Assembly: GCF_001887595.1 (NCBI RefSeq)
Contig: NZ_CP017480.1
Location: 2,260,001-2,324,000 of the forward strand
Direction of reading: 5' to 3'
Length of the DNA: 64,000 nucleotides
Source of the DNA: Luteibacter rhizovicinus DSM 16549
GTDB lineage: Bacteria; Pseudomonadota; Gammaproteobacteria; Xanthomonadales; Rhodanobacteraceae
Position 1 is the stretch's first letter. Each line of letters begins with the position of its first letter. This document shows, one piece after another, positions 13,744-22,933 of this stretch. The notes below the pieces were generated by a model. The model searched no databases and was not told where the DNA came from. It saw nothing but the letters and a program-made list of their open reading frames with translations. Both the position numbers and the translations under genes were made by a program.

Positions 13744-15755
13744 GCCGGCGGCGCGCCTCGATCAAGGAGGTCCGCGGCGAAGTGGCGCTGTTCCGTCGGC
13801 GCGCCCTGGCCGGATTCTTCCTGCTCCTGCTCGGCCTGATCGCTGTATGCAGTCGCTATGTCTACCTGCAGGTGTTCCATCACGACGAGTTCGTGACGCG
13901 CTCCGAGCAGAACCGGGTGAAACCGCGGTCGATCCCGCCGGCGCGCGGGCTCATCTATGACCGCAACGGCGTGCTGCTCGCCGACAACGTCCCCGCGTTT
14001 CGCCTCGAGGTGACGCCCGAGCAGGTCGCCAATATGGACGACATGCTGCAGCGGCTCAGCGCGGTCGTGCCGATCAGCGACGACGACATCGTCACGTTCA
14101 AGAAGCAGGTGAAGCTCGGCCGGCGCTTCGAAGGCATCCCGCTCAAGCTCAAGCTCACCGAGGACGAGATCGGCCGCTTCGCCGTGAATCGCTGGCGATT
14201 CCCGGGTGTGGACGTGGTGCCGTATCTCACGCGGCGTTATCCGCTGGGTGGTGCGCTGGCTCATGTCATCGGCTATGTGAGCCGTATCGACGTGGACGAT
14301 CTGGATCGCATGGACGATGACGAGGAGGCTAGCTACAAGGGCACCACGCACATCGGTCGCATCGGCATCGAGCGCTCGTACGAGAAACTGCTGCACGGCG
14401 AGCCGGGCTACGAGCTGGTCGAAGTCAACGCCGATGGACGCACCCAGGCGGTGCTCGACACCACGCCGCCGACACCGGGCAAGAATATTTACCTGAGCAT
14501 CGACGTGCGGCTGCAGAAGGCGGCACTGGATGCGATGGCGGGGCGTTCGGGGGCGGCTATCGCCATCGACCCGCGCAACGGCCAGGTGCTTGCCTTCGCC
14601 AGCGTTCCCGACTTCGACCCCAATCTTTTCGTCAACGGGATCAGTTCGGTCGACTACAAGAACCTGATGACGGCGCCGGACAAACCGCTCTACAACCGCG
14701 CGTTGCGCGGCGTGTATCCGCCGGGCTCCACGGTGAAGCCATTCCTCGCGCTGGGTGGGCTCACCATGGGCATTCGCCGGCCGACGGATACGGTGCTCTC
14801 CACCGGCGAGTTCTGCATCCCGGGGCAGAGTCGCTGTTACCGCGACGACAAGCGCGGCGGCGACGGCACGGTGAACATGGTCCGTGCGATCGAACTGTCC
14901 ACCAACACGTATTTCTACCGCCTCGCCCTGGACATGGGCATCGACCGCCTCGCGTCGTGGATGGGCGGCCTGGGCTTCGGCAAGAAGACCGGCATCGACC
15001 TTACCGGCGAAGTCGAGGGTGTGCTGCCCTCGCGTGAATGGAAAGCGACACGCAGCAAGGCGGGCTGGTATCCGGGCGAGACGATCATCTCCGGTATCGG
15101 CCAGGGCTACTGGGCGGTGACGCCGATCCAGCTGGCGCATGCCGTTGCTACTTTTGCCGGTCGCGGCATACCGTATGCGCCGCACCTGCTGATGGATACG
15201 CAGGATGGCGTGGACAGTGCGCGCGTGCGGCAATCGTTCCCACCCACCGGCCCGTCGGTGATCCGCAAGGCGGCGGATTGGGACACGGTGAACGAGGGCA
15301 TGATCGCGGTGATCAACTCGGGCGCGGGTACCGGCAAGAAGCTGGGCATCGGCTTCCCGTTCGTCATCGCCGGCAAGAGCGGCACGGCCGAGCGCTTCTC
15401 GCGCAAATCCGATGCCTACGACACCAACAAGAACACCGCCTATCTGGCGACCCGCCATCGCGCGCTGTTCATCGCCTACACCCCGGCCGAGGATCCGAAG
15501 ATCGCCGTGGCCGTGGTGCTCGAAGCCGGTGCGTGGGGCGCGGCGGATTCCGGTCCGATCGCCCGAAAGATCCTCGATCAGTGGGTCGTCGACGAAGGCG
15601 GTGCGCGCCCGACCGCGCTGCCGCCGGGCCCGATCACCTTGTCCGATGCACCGGCCGAGGCCGCGCCGGTCAGCGCGAGTTCCGTGCAGGGCGCACAGCC
15701 GGCCGCGCCGACGAGCAGCGAGTTGCCGCCCGACGATAACGGCGAGGACCAGTAA
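13740..15755 (+). CDS. mrdA: Peptidoglycan transpeptidase PBP2
   Basis: 671 aa class B penicillin-binding protein that crosslinks peptidoglycan during elongation. One N-terminal transmembrane segment (LAGFFLLLLGLIAVCSRYVY) precedes the pedestal domain. The transpeptidase motifs are present: SxxK in PPGSTVKPF, SxN in LSTNTYF, and KSGTAE as the KTG-type box. ATG 13740 overlaps the mreD stop. The C-terminal 50 residues are a proline/alanine tail. Partner of RodA, encoded immediately downstream. Confidence 0.95.
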   Translation: MSRRRASIKEVRGEVALFRRRALAGFFLLLLGLIAVCSRYVYLQVFHHDEFVTRSEQNRVKPRSIPPARGLIYDRNGVLLADNVPAFRLEVTPEQVANMDDMLQRLSAVVPISDDDIVTFKKQVKLGRRFEGIPLKLKLTEDEIGRFAVNRWRFPGVDVVPYLTRRYPLGGALAHVIGYVSRIDVDDLDRMDDDEEASYKGTTHIGRIGIERSYEKLLHGEPGYELVEVNADGRTQAVLDTTPPTPGKNIYLSIDVRLQKAALDAMAGRSGAAIAIDPRNGQVLAFASVPDFDPNLFVNGISSVDYKNLMTAPDKPLYNRALRGVYPPGSTVKPFLALGGLTMGIRRPTDTVLSTGEFCIPGQSRCYRDDKRGGDGTVNMVRAIELSTNTYFYRLALDMGIDRLASWMGGLGFGKKTGIDLTGEVEGVLPSREWKATRSKAGWYPGETIISGIGQGYWAVTPIQLAHAVATFAGRGIPYAPHLLMDTQDGVDSARVRQSFPPTGPSVIRKAADWDTVNEGMIAVINSGAGTGKKLGIGFPFVIAGKSGTAERFSRKSDAYDTNKNTAYLATRHRALFIAYTPAEDPKIAVAVVLEAGAWGAADSGPIARKILDQWVVDEGGARPTALPPGPITLSDAPAEAAPVSASSVQGAQPAAPTSSELPPDDNGEDQ

Positions 15756-15757
15756 CC

Positions 15758-16873
15758 ATGTTCGCCAACCTCACCGTCCGCCTCAAACGCTTCGGCCTGC
15801 GCCTGCTCACGCGGCCGCGCCTCGATCTGCCCCTGCTGCTGGCGCTGTTCCTGCTTGCCTGCGCGGGCCTTGCGACGCTTTACAGCGCTGGCAACGCCAA
15901 CCTCTCCCTGGTCGGCGGGCAGGCGGCGCGCTTCGTGCTCGGCGCCGTGTTGCTGGTGGTGATCTCGCGTATCCCGCCACCCGTGCTGCGCTCGTGGACG
16001 CCGTGGCTCTACATGGGCAGCACGGCGTTGCTCGTCGTCGTCGCGGCGCTGGGCGAGGGCCGTGGCGCCTATCGCTGGCTGGATCTGGGCTTCATGCGCT
16101 TCCAGCCCTCCGAGCTGCTCAAGCTCACCATGCCGATGATGGTTGCCTGGTACCTGCATCCGCGGCAGCTGCCGCCGGGCTGGAAGGACATCATCGTGGT
16201 CGGCCTGATGATCGCGGTGCCCGCCGGACTGATCGCCGAGCAGCCCGACCTCGGCACCGCCTTGCTGGTCGCGGGGGCAGGCGCCTTCGCGCTGTTCCTC
16301 TCCGGCATGGCCTGGTGGCGTATCGGCCTGCTCGTCGGCGGCGCGGGCGCGGCGATTCCGGTCGCCTGGCAGTTCCTCCACGAATACCAGCGCAACCGCG
16401 TGCGCACGTTGCTCGACCCCGAATCGGATCCCTTGGGCAACGGCTGGCACATCATCCAGTCGAAGATCGCGGTGGGCTCCGGTGGCGTGTTCGGCAAGGG
16501 CTGGCAGCACGGCACGCAGTCGCGGCTGGAATTCCTGCCCGAGCACACCACCGACTTCATCTTCGCCGTGTTCTCGGAAGAGTTCGGCCTGGTCGGTGTC
16601 ATCGCGATCATGCTGCTCTACGCCTTCATCATCGGCCGTTGCCTGTGGATCGCGATGAACGCGCGCGACACCTACTCGCGCCTGCTCGCCGGCGCCATCG
16701 GCATGAGCTTCTTCGTCTACGTGGCGGTGAACGGCGGCATGGTCGCGGGCATCCTGCCGGTGGTGGGCGTGCCGATGCCGCTGATCAGTTACGGCGGCAC
16801 GTCCGCGGTGTCGCTGCTCACGGGCTTCGGCGTGCTCATGTCGATCCACGCCAATCGCAAGCTCCACGATTGA
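15758..16873 (+). CDS. rodA: Peptidoglycan glycosyltransferase RodA
   Basis: 371 aa SEDS-family enzyme that polymerises lipid II into glycan strands together with PBP2. Ten hydrophobic segments. The family motifs are recognisable: AYRWLDLGFMRFQPSELLK, EQPDLGTALL (with the catalytic-site aspartate), and the C-terminal PVVGVPMPLISYGGTS signature. It starts 2 nt after mrdA and its TGA overlaps the next ATG. Confidence 0.96.
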   Translation: MFANLTVRLKRFGLRLLTRPRLDLPLLLALFLLACAGLATLYSAGNANLSLVGGQAARFVLGAVLLVVISRIPPPVLRSWTPWLYMGSTALLVVVAALGEGRGAYRWLDLGFMRFQPSELLKLTMPMMVAWYLHPRQLPPGWKDIIVVGLMIAVPAGLIAEQPDLGTALLVAGAGAFALFLSGMAWWRIGLLVGGAGAAIPVAWQFLHEYQRNRVRTLLDPESDPLGNGWHIIQSKIAVGSGGVFGKGWQHGTQSRLEFLPEHTTDFIFAVFSEEFGLVGVIAIMLLYAFIIGRCLWIAMNARDTYSRLLAGAIGMSFFVYVAVNGGMVAGILPVVGVPMPLISYGGTSAVSLLTGFGVLMSIHANRKLHD

Positions 16874-17967
16874 TGCCTGAACGCTTCCCGACGCGCGGCC
16901 CTGTGACGCCATTCCTGCGTGCTACGCTTCGGCGCATGGATGAAGTTCTTACCGCGCGCCGCGCACGAATCGCACGTTTATCCCCGCGCCTCGCTGGCGC
17001 GATGATCGCCTTCCCCCTGATGTTCGCCTCCGCGGTGTTCGCTGAAACCCATCCGGGCCAGGAACAGCTCGTGCGTGAAGTGGCGAAGGACACGGGCAAA
17101 AGCAAGGCCTCGCTGAACGCGATCCTCGACGGCGCGAAGATGCAGCAGTCCATCATCGACGCGATGAACCGCCCGGCGGAAGGCAAGCCGTGGCGGGATT
17201 ACCGGCCGATCTTCCTGACCGAGCAGCGCATCCAGGCGGGCGCGGACTTCTACCAGACGCATCGCGCCCTGCTCGACGCCATCGGCAAGAAGTACGGCGT
17301 GCCGCCCGAATACATCGTCGCCATCGTCGGCGTGGAAACCTTCTACGGAAAGAACACCGGCAAGTACAAGGTGCTCGATGCGCTGACCACGCTCGCCTTC
17401 TACTACCCCAAGCGCGCGCCGTTCTTCCGCGAGCAGCTGAAAACGCTGCTGGAACTGCCGCCGAACCATCTCGCCGGACCACTGGACACGCTCACCGGCT
17501 CCTACGCGGGTGCGCAGGGCTGGGGCCAGTTCATGCCCTCGTCGATCCGCGACTGGGGCGTGGACTACGACGGCGACGGCAAGATCGACATGAAGGGCTC
17601 GATGGGCGACATCTTCGCCAGCGTGGCCAATTATTTCTCCGAGCACGGTTGGGAAACCGGCGGTCCGCTCGCCGTGCGGGCCCAGCCGGATGCCCGCGTC
17701 CGCGATCCGGACGTGCCGAAGGACTGGCGCCCCGTGGCGCCGGTGGAGTCCTTTGTCGCCGAGGGCTTCGCGCCCTTGCAGCACCTGAATCCGGGGCGTG
17801 ACGCGCAGCTGGTGCGCCTCGACGGGCCGGCCGGCCCCGAATACTGGTTCGTCTTCCAGAATTTCTACGTCATCACCACGTACAACCGCAGCCCGATGTA
17901 CGCCATGGCCGTGAACCAGCTGGCCCAGGCGATCCGCGAACGCACGCACGGGCCCGCCGCGCGATGA
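16873..17967 (+). CDS. mltB: Membrane-bound lytic transglycosylase B-type (MltB)
   Basis: 364 aa GH103 lytic transglycosylase that cleaves the glycan strand to 1,6-anhydroMurNAc. A signal sequence ends near MFASAVFA. Catalytic core: VGVETFYGKNTG contains the catalytic glutamate and AGAQGWGQFMPSSIRDWGVDYDGDG is the GH103 signature. There is no lipobox cysteine, so this may be a soluble periplasmic form rather than a lipoprotein. The ATG at 16873 overlaps the rodA stop; ATG 16936 is an alternative giving a shorter signal peptide. Confidence 0.9.
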   Translation: MPERFPTRGPVTPFLRATLRRMDEVLTARRARIARLSPRLAGAMIAFPLMFASAVFAETHPGQEQLVREVAKDTGKSKASLNAILDGAKMQQSIIDAMNRPAEGKPWRDYRPIFLTEQRIQAGADFYQTHRALLDAIGKKYGVPPEYIVAIVGVETFYGKNTGKYKVLDALTTLAFYYPKRAPFFREQLKTLLELPPNHLAGPLDTLTGSYAGAQGWGQFMPSSIRDWGVDYDGDGKIDMKGSMGDIFASVANYFSEHGWETGGPLAVRAQPDARVRDPDVPKDWRPVAPVESFVAEGFAPLQHLNPGRDAQLVRLDGPAGPEYWFVFQNFYVITTYNRSPMYAMAVNQLAQAIRERTHGPAAR

Positions 17968-18018
17968 ACGGGCGAAACGGGGGGCTCGCCGGCGCGGGGA
18001 GCGTCTCGCTTCGCAGGG

Positions 18019-18099
18019 ATCGCCGGCATAGCCGGCTCCCACAAACCGCCCGATCCACCGGGCCTTCCCGCTCGTTGTGGGAGCTGCTTCAGCAGCGAT
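18019..18099. repeat. REP pair, outward orientation, abutting the rlpA start
   Basis: A reverse element with arms GCCGGC (18019-18044) and a forward element with GCTGCTTCAGCAGC core (18076-18099). Both have changed arms that remain complementary. The forward copy runs straight into the proposed GTG start of rlpA. Confidence 0.85.
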
Positions 18100-18101
18100 G
18101 G

Positions 18102-19487
18102 GTGCTCGCGACTCGCCTCATTGTCATCCTCCTGGTCGCCCTTGTCCTCACCGCCTGCGGCGGCTCGAAAAACTCCCGCCCCTCATCGCGCGGCAGCAGC
18201 GGCTCGTCGTCGTCCTCGCGCGGCAGCAGTGGCGGCCGCGACGACATCAGCAAGTCGCAATCGTCGCGCTATCGCTCCAGCTCGGACAGCGTGCCCACCG
18301 AGATTCCGGATGTCAGCAAGCTCCCGGAGCCGGTGCCGAAGGTCGAGCCGCGCGCTCTCTACGGCAACAAGAGCCCGTATTCGGTGCTCGGCCAGACCTA
18401 CAACGTGCTGCCCACGCCGCGCGGCTACGTGGAGCGCGGCATCGCCTCGTTCTACGGCAACAAATTCCACGGCTACAAGACCTCGAGCCTCGAGGAATAC
18501 GACATGTACCAGTTCTCCGCGGCGCATAAAACGCTGCCGCTGCCGAGCTATGCGCGTGTCACCAACCTCGAGAATGGCAAGAGCGTCATCGTCCGCGTCA
18601 ACGATCGCGGGCCCTTCCACGAGAACCGCATCATCGACCTGTCCTTCGCGGCAGCGGTGAAGCTGGGCGTGTGGCCGAAGGGCACGGGTCTGGTCGAAGT
18701 GCGCGCGATCGATCCGAGCGAAGCGAACAGCGATCGCGGTGCGCCTTACGTGAATACCGCGCCGAAGCCGGCACCGGTCACCGCCCCGGTGCCGCCGTCA
18801 CGCCCGGCCTATGCGGCGGCGCCGCCATCGGCACGTACCGCGCCGACGCCGGACATGGCTACGTCGTCGCCGTCGACCGCGTCGCGATTCGCCACGGCGG
18901 GCGCTGTTTCCACCGCACCGGTGATGACCTCCGGGTCGCGCGCGCCGAGCGCCGCCATCTCGGCGCCGGTCGGCAGCGTTCCGGTCCGCGCCACGCCGAA
19001 TGCGGGCGTGCAGGGCGGTAGCAACCAGGTGGCGAGCGCCCCCGCGGGCGCGGCGGCCGACGGCGAGGGTGATGACGGTCCGGTGCCCGGCATGACTGGA
19101 GTCTCCGCCGCCGAAGCCTTGCCGCCGTTGCCGGGTCAGAAGGCAGGATCGGTGCCGGCACCCTCATCCTCAGGCACGCCGTCAGGCAATGGCCAGACCC
19201 CGCGCCTCAGCACGCCAGCCCAGGGCCCTACCATCGCCTCGGTGCCCGGCAAACCCACGATTTACCTCCAGGTCGGCGCGTTTTCCGACGTGGCGAACGC
19301 CAACCGCGTGGCCGACCAGCTGAACAAAGCGGGTCTGGGCCCTGTCAGTGTTATCGAGACCGCTGTCGCCGGTCGTAGCGTGCGCCGTGTGCGCGTTGGC
19401 CCCCTGGCCGATGTCGACACGGCCGACCGCGTGACCGACCAGATCTCCGGCATGGGCCTGCCCCGGCCGTCGGTCGCGGTAGACTGA
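18102..19487 (+). CDS. rlpA: Septal-ring lytic transglycosylase RlpA (lipoprotein)
   Basis: 461 aa from GTG 18102. The short signal MLATRLIVILLVALVLTAC ends in a lipobox with the acylated cysteine, so the protein should sit in the outer membrane. A serine-rich linker is followed by the double-psi beta-barrel domain (about residues 110-205; SAAHKTLPLP and VNDRGPFHENRIIDLS hold the active-site histidine and aspartate). A long proline/alanine linker and a C-terminal SPOR domain (YLQVGAFSDVANANRVADQL) that binds denuded septal peptidoglycan complete it. The frame is open back to 17964, but that stretch encodes REP sequence. The start is therefore unsettled. Confidence 0.85.
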   Translation: MLATRLIVILLVALVLTACGGSKNSRPSSRGSSGSSSSSRGSSGGRDDISKSQSSRYRSSSDSVPTEIPDVSKLPEPVPKVEPRALYGNKSPYSVLGQTYNVLPTPRGYVERGIASFYGNKFHGYKTSSLEEYDMYQFSAAHKTLPLPSYARVTNLENGKSVIVRVNDRGPFHENRIIDLSFAAAVKLGVWPKGTGLVEVRAIDPSEANSDRGAPYVNTAPKPAPVTAPVPPSRPAYAAAPPSARTAPTPDMATSSPSTASRFATAGAVSTAPVMTSGSRAPSAAISAPVGSVPVRATPNAGVQGGSNQVASAPAGAAADGEGDDGPVPGMTGVSAAEALPPLPGQKAGSVPAPSSSGTPSGNGQTPRLSTPAQGPTIASVPGKPTIYLQVGAFSDVANANRVADQLNKAGLGPVSVIETAVAGRSVRRVRVGPLADVDTADRVTDQISGMGLPRPSVAVD

Positions 19488-19524
19488 CCTTCTTTTTTGT
19501 TGCTTTGACTGGATCGCTGAAACG

Positions 19525-20748
19525 ATGAAGCTCTTCCCTCGCTCCCTGTTCGCTTTCGCCGCCGCTGCGCTCGTCGCCGGCGTCACCGTGGCGCAGCAGA
19601 CTCCGCCGCATCCCGCACCCGTTCCGCGCCCGGTCGTTCCCGAAGCGCCGGTGCCGCCGCCGCCGGACGTGGAAGGCAAGAGCTGGGTGCTGATGGATTA
19701 CAACACCGGGCAGATCATCGCCTCGAAGGATCCGGACGTGCAGCTGGAGCCGGCCTCGATCACCAAGATCATGACCGACTACGTCGTCTCGGCCGAGCTG
19801 GGCAACGGCAAGATCCACAATTCCGACCCGGTCACGATCAGCGAGAACGCGTGGCGCGGCGGCGGTGCGAGCACCGACGGCTCGACCAGCTTCCTCAAGC
19901 TCAACAGCCAGGTGCCGCTGAAAGACCTGCTGTACGGCATGATCATCCAGTCCGGTAACGACGCCGCCATCGCGCTGGCCGAGCACACCGCGGGCTCCGA
20001 GCCGGCGTTCGCCAACCTGATGAACGCGTATGCCAAGCAGATCGGCATGACGCATTCGCAGTTCCAGAACGCCTCGGGTTACCCGGTCGCCAACCACTAC
20101 ACGACCGCCCGCGACATCGCGATCCTGTCGCGCGCGCTGATCCACGACTTCCCCGAGGATTACGCGATCTCGGCCGTGAAGGAGTTCGAGTGGAACGGCA
20201 TCAAGCAGCACAACCGTAACCTGCTGCTGTGGCGCGACAACACCGTCGACGGCATCAAGACCGGCCACACCGCCGCCGCCGGCTACTGCCTGGCTGCCTC
20301 GGCCAAGCAGGGCGATGCCCGCATGATCGCCATCATCATGGGCGCCAACAGCGAGAAGGGCCGCGCCGATGCCGCGCTGGCGCTGCTCAACTACGGTTTC
20401 CGCTTCTACGAATCGCACAAGCTCTACGAAGCCAACAAGCCGCTGGCCACGCCGAAGCTGTGGAAGGGCGCCGAGAACACCATCCCGCTCGGTGTCGCCG
20501 AAGACGCGCTGGTCTCGGTCAAGCGTGGCGACTACGACAAGCTCAAGGCCAACCTCGACATCCCGGCCACGCTGATCGCTCCCTTCAAGAAGGGCCAGCA
20601 GGTCGGCACGCTGCGCGTGACGCTCGACGGTCAGCCGGTGCTCACCACGCCCCTGGTGGCCCTGAACGATGCACCGGAAGGCGGTTTCTTCTCGCGCCTT
20701 TGGGACACGATCATGCTGTGGTTCCACAGCGACAGCGACAAGAAGTAA
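19525..20748 (+). CDS. dacC: D-alanyl-D-alanine carboxypeptidase (PBP5/6 family)
   Basis: 407 aa periplasmic DD-carboxypeptidase that trims stem peptides. Signal peptide MKLFPRSLFAFAAAALVAGVTVA, then a proline-rich linker. The catalytic motifs are SITK (SxxK), SGNDAA (SxN) and KTGHTAAAGYC (KTG). The C-terminal beta domain and amphipathic tail (LWDTIMLWFHS) match membrane-associated PBP5/6. The symbol is by position and family; PBP5 and PBP6 cannot be separated here. It follows rlpA by 37 nt. Confidence 0.92.
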   Translation: MKLFPRSLFAFAAAALVAGVTVAQQTPPHPAPVPRPVVPEAPVPPPPDVEGKSWVLMDYNTGQIIASKDPDVQLEPASITKIMTDYVVSAELGNGKIHNSDPVTISENAWRGGGASTDGSTSFLKLNSQVPLKDLLYGMIIQSGNDAAIALAEHTAGSEPAFANLMNAYAKQIGMTHSQFQNASGYPVANHYTTARDIAILSRALIHDFPEDYAISAVKEFEWNGIKQHNRNLLLWRDNTVDGIKTGHTAAAGYCLAASAKQGDARMIAIIMGANSEKGRADAALALLNYGFRFYESHKLYEANKPLATPKLWKGAENTIPLGVAEDALVSVKRGDYDKLKANLDIPATLIAPFKKGQQVGTLRVTLDGQPVLTTPLVALNDAPEGGFFSRLWDTIMLWFHSDSDKK

Positions 20749-20760
20749 GAGGACGGCACG

Positions 20761-21051
20761 ATGCGTGAGATCGACTTCAGCGATGCGCAGAAAGACGGCA
20801 AGGGCTTCCAGTTCCCGGGCGAGTTCGAGATCACGGCCATCGGCAGCGCCACGGCCGGCCTCGACAAGCACGTCCCGGCGCTGCTCCATGCCATCGGCCT
20901 GGAAGTGCTCCACGAGACCCTGACGACCAAGCTCACCCCGGCCGGTAACTACCAGTCGGTCACCGTGAGCTTCGTCGCACCGAGCCGTGAGAAGTACCTG
21001 GAGGCGCACAGCACGCTGCGCGCCGACGAGAACATCCGCTTCACGATGTGA
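20761..21051 (+). CDS. ybeD: DUF493 family protein (YbeD-like)
   Basis: 96 aa cytoplasmic protein with the ferredoxin-like alpha/beta pattern of DUF493. Function is not established. In E. coli ybeD also lies between dacA and lipB, and the same order dacC-ybeD-lipB is kept here, which supports the assignment. It starts 12 nt after dacC. Confidence 0.9.
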   Translation: MREIDFSDAQKDGKGFQFPGEFEITAIGSATAGLDKHVPALLHAIGLEVLHETLTTKLTPAGNYQSVTVSFVAPSREKYLEAHSTLRADENIRFTM

Positions 21052-21064
21052 CGGCCTGCGCTTG

Positions 21065-21146
21065 GTAGGAGCCGATTCATCGGCGATTGGGTGCTCGCAG
21101 CAGCCCGGCCGGCTGCCGCCGGATCGCCGCTGAAGCGGCTCCTACA
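21065..21146. repeat. REP inverted pair between ybeD and lipB
   Basis: Forward GTAGGAGCCGATTCATCGG and reverse CGCCGCTGAAGCGGCTCCTA. The frame of lipB is open through part of it but is not thought to be translated. Confidence 0.92.
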
Positions 21147-21221
21147 AAGAGCGGCCCCGCCAGCCTTGTATCGCTTGGCCTGCGCCCACAACTTCTCGAC
21201 ATCCCCTCCGACCCGATCCCG

Positions 21222-21890
21222 ATGACCCTCCCCCTCAACGTCCGCCGGCTGGGGCGCGTCCCCTACGAATCCACCTGGAAGGCCATGAGCGCCTTCACCG
21301 ACAACCGCACCGACGACACCGTCGACGAGCTGTGGCTGCTGGAGCACGACCCGGTGTTCACCCTGGGCCAGGCGGGCAAGGAAGAGCATGTGCTGGCGGC
21401 GGGGGACATCCCCGTGGTCCGCGTGGATCGCGGCGGCCAGGTGACCTACCACGGTCCCGGCCAGATCGTGGCCTACCCGATGATCGACCTGCGCCGCGTC
21501 GGCGTTGGCGTGCGCGAGCTGGTCAACCGGATCGAGCAGGCCATCATCGACACCATGGGCGAGTGGAATATCGGCGCCGAACGCCTCGAGGGCGCCCCGG
21601 GCGTCTACGTGGCGGGTGCCAAGGTCGCAGCCCTCGGGCTGCGCATCCGCCGGGGCTGCAGCTTCCACGGGCTGGCCTTCAACGTGGACATGGACCTCGA
21701 GCCCTATCACCGCATCAATCCCTGCGGGTACAAGGGTTTGGAGGTCACCCAGGTGTTAGACTTAGGCGGTCCGTCGCGGTTGGCTGACGTGGAAGACGTC
21801 CTGGTACAGGAATTCTGCAAGCAGTTTGGCTTCCACGCCGTGTCAGCCGAACCCTCCCTCCCCGAACTCCCGACCCGCATTGCGGTCTGA
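21222..21890 (+). CDS. lipB: Octanoyl-ACP:protein octanoyltransferase
   Basis: 222 aa enzyme that moves octanoate from acyl carrier protein to the lysine of lipoyl domains. The substrate motif [17 protein letters not shown] and the catalytic cysteine in [13 protein letters not shown] are present, along with the lysine of [11 protein letters not shown] 21222 ([13 protein letters not shown]) is chosen; the in-frame extension upstream is REP-derived. lipA follows 13 nt downstream. Products of both genes modify AceF and LpdA encoded at 26.6-30.1 kb. Confidence 0.95.
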   Translation: MTLPLNVRRLGRVPYESTWKAMSAFTDNRTDDTVDELWLLEHDPVFTLGQAGKEEHVLAAGDIPVVRVDRGGQVTYHGPGQIVAYPMIDLRRVGVGVRELVNRIEQAIIDTMGEWNIGAERLEGAPGVYVAGAKVAALGLRIRRGCSFHGLAFNVDMDLEPYHRINPCGYKGLEVTQVLDLGGPSRLADVEDVLVQEFCKQFGFHAVSAEPSLPELPTRIAV

Positions 21891-21903
21891 GGTCGTAGCC
21901 GTT

Positions 21904-22902
21904 ATGAGCCAAACCTCCACTTCCCCCTCCCGCAGCATCCCCATCGCCGTCGTCGACAAGCCGGGCGAGAAGATGCTTGGTAACGACAAGATCGCGCTCA
22001 ACCGCGCGAACTTCGATACCGACGTGCCCGTGCTGCGCAAGCCCAGCTGGATCCGCGTGCGCCTGCCCCAGGGCAACGCCGTGCAGCAGCTGAAGGCGCG
22101 CCTGCGCGAGAACTCGCTGGTCACGGTCTGCGAAGAAGCGTCCTGCCCGAACATCCATGAGTGCTTCTCCAAGGGCACCGCGACGTTCATGATCCTTGGC
22201 GAGGTCTGCACCCGCCGCTGCTCGTTCTGCGACGTGGCCCACGGCCGGCCGCAGCCGCCGGATCCGCTCGAGCCGGCACGCCTGGCCGAGACCATCCGCG
22301 ACATGCGCCTGAAGTACGTGGTGATCACCTCGGTGGACCGCGACGACCTGCGCGACGGCGGTGCCGAGCATTTCGCCTCGTGCATCCGCGCGGTGCGTCA
22401 CGCCAGCCCGAACATCCGCATCGAGATCCTCACCCCGGACTTCCGTGGCAAGGGCCGCATGGAGCGCGCGCTGGAAGTCATGAAGGACTTCCCGCCGGAC
22501 GTCTTCAACCACAACCTCGAGACGGTGCCGCACCTGTATCGCGAAGTCCGTCCGGGCGCCGACTACCAGTGGTCGCTGGACCTGCTCAAACGGTTCAAGG
22601 CCCAGCATCCCGAGGTCCCGACCAAGTCCGGCATCATGCTCGGCCTGGGCGAGACGATGGATCAGGTGCTCGAGACCATGCGCGATCTACGTAACCATGA
22701 CGTCGACATGATCACCATCGGCCAGTACCTGCAGCCGACGGCGCATCACCACCCGGTGGTCCGTTACTGGACGCCGGACGAATTCGAGGCGCTGCGCGTC
22801 GCCGGTGAAGAGATGGGCTTCGGCCATGTCGCTTCCGGCCCGTTGGTGCGATCCTCCTACCATGCCGACCTGATGGCTCACGCCGCCGGCGTCGTCGAAT
22901 AA
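21904..22902 (+). CDS. lipA: Lipoyl synthase
   Basis: 332 aa radical-SAM enzyme that inserts two sulfurs into the octanoyl group. Both iron-sulfur cluster motifs are visible: [12 protein letters not shown] (auxiliary cluster) and CTRRCSFC (radical-SAM CxxxCxxC), with the C-terminal RSSYHADL serine ligand motif. ATG 21904 sits just after lipB. Length is normal. Confidence 0.97.
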   Translation: MSQTSTSPSRSIPIAVVDKPGEKMLGNDKIALNRANFDTDVPVLRKPSWIRVRLPQGNAVQQLKARLRENSLVTVCEEASCPNIHECFSKGTATFMILGEVCTRRCSFCDVAHGRPQPPDPLEPARLAETIRDMRLKYVVITSVDRDDLRDGGAEHFASCIRAVRHASPNIRIEILTPDFRGKGRMERALEVMKDFPPDVFNHNLETVPHLYREVRPGADYQWSLDLLKRFKAQHPEVPTKSGIMLGLGETMDQVLETMRDLRNHDVDMITIGQYLQPTAHHHPVVRYWTPDEFEALRVAGEEMGFGHVASGPLVRSSYHADLMAHAAGVVE

Positions 22903-22933
22903 ACGCCCCAAAGCAATCCGAGGCTTCGACTAC

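Noticed and set aside
13380-15458. 692-aa minus-strand frame across mreD and mrdA
   Set aside because: Antisense shadow with no recognisable motif and no ribosome site.
15412-16872. Very long frame fused upstream of MltB
   Set aside because: It overlaps mrdA and rodA in another frame; MltB-like sequence begins only after 16873.
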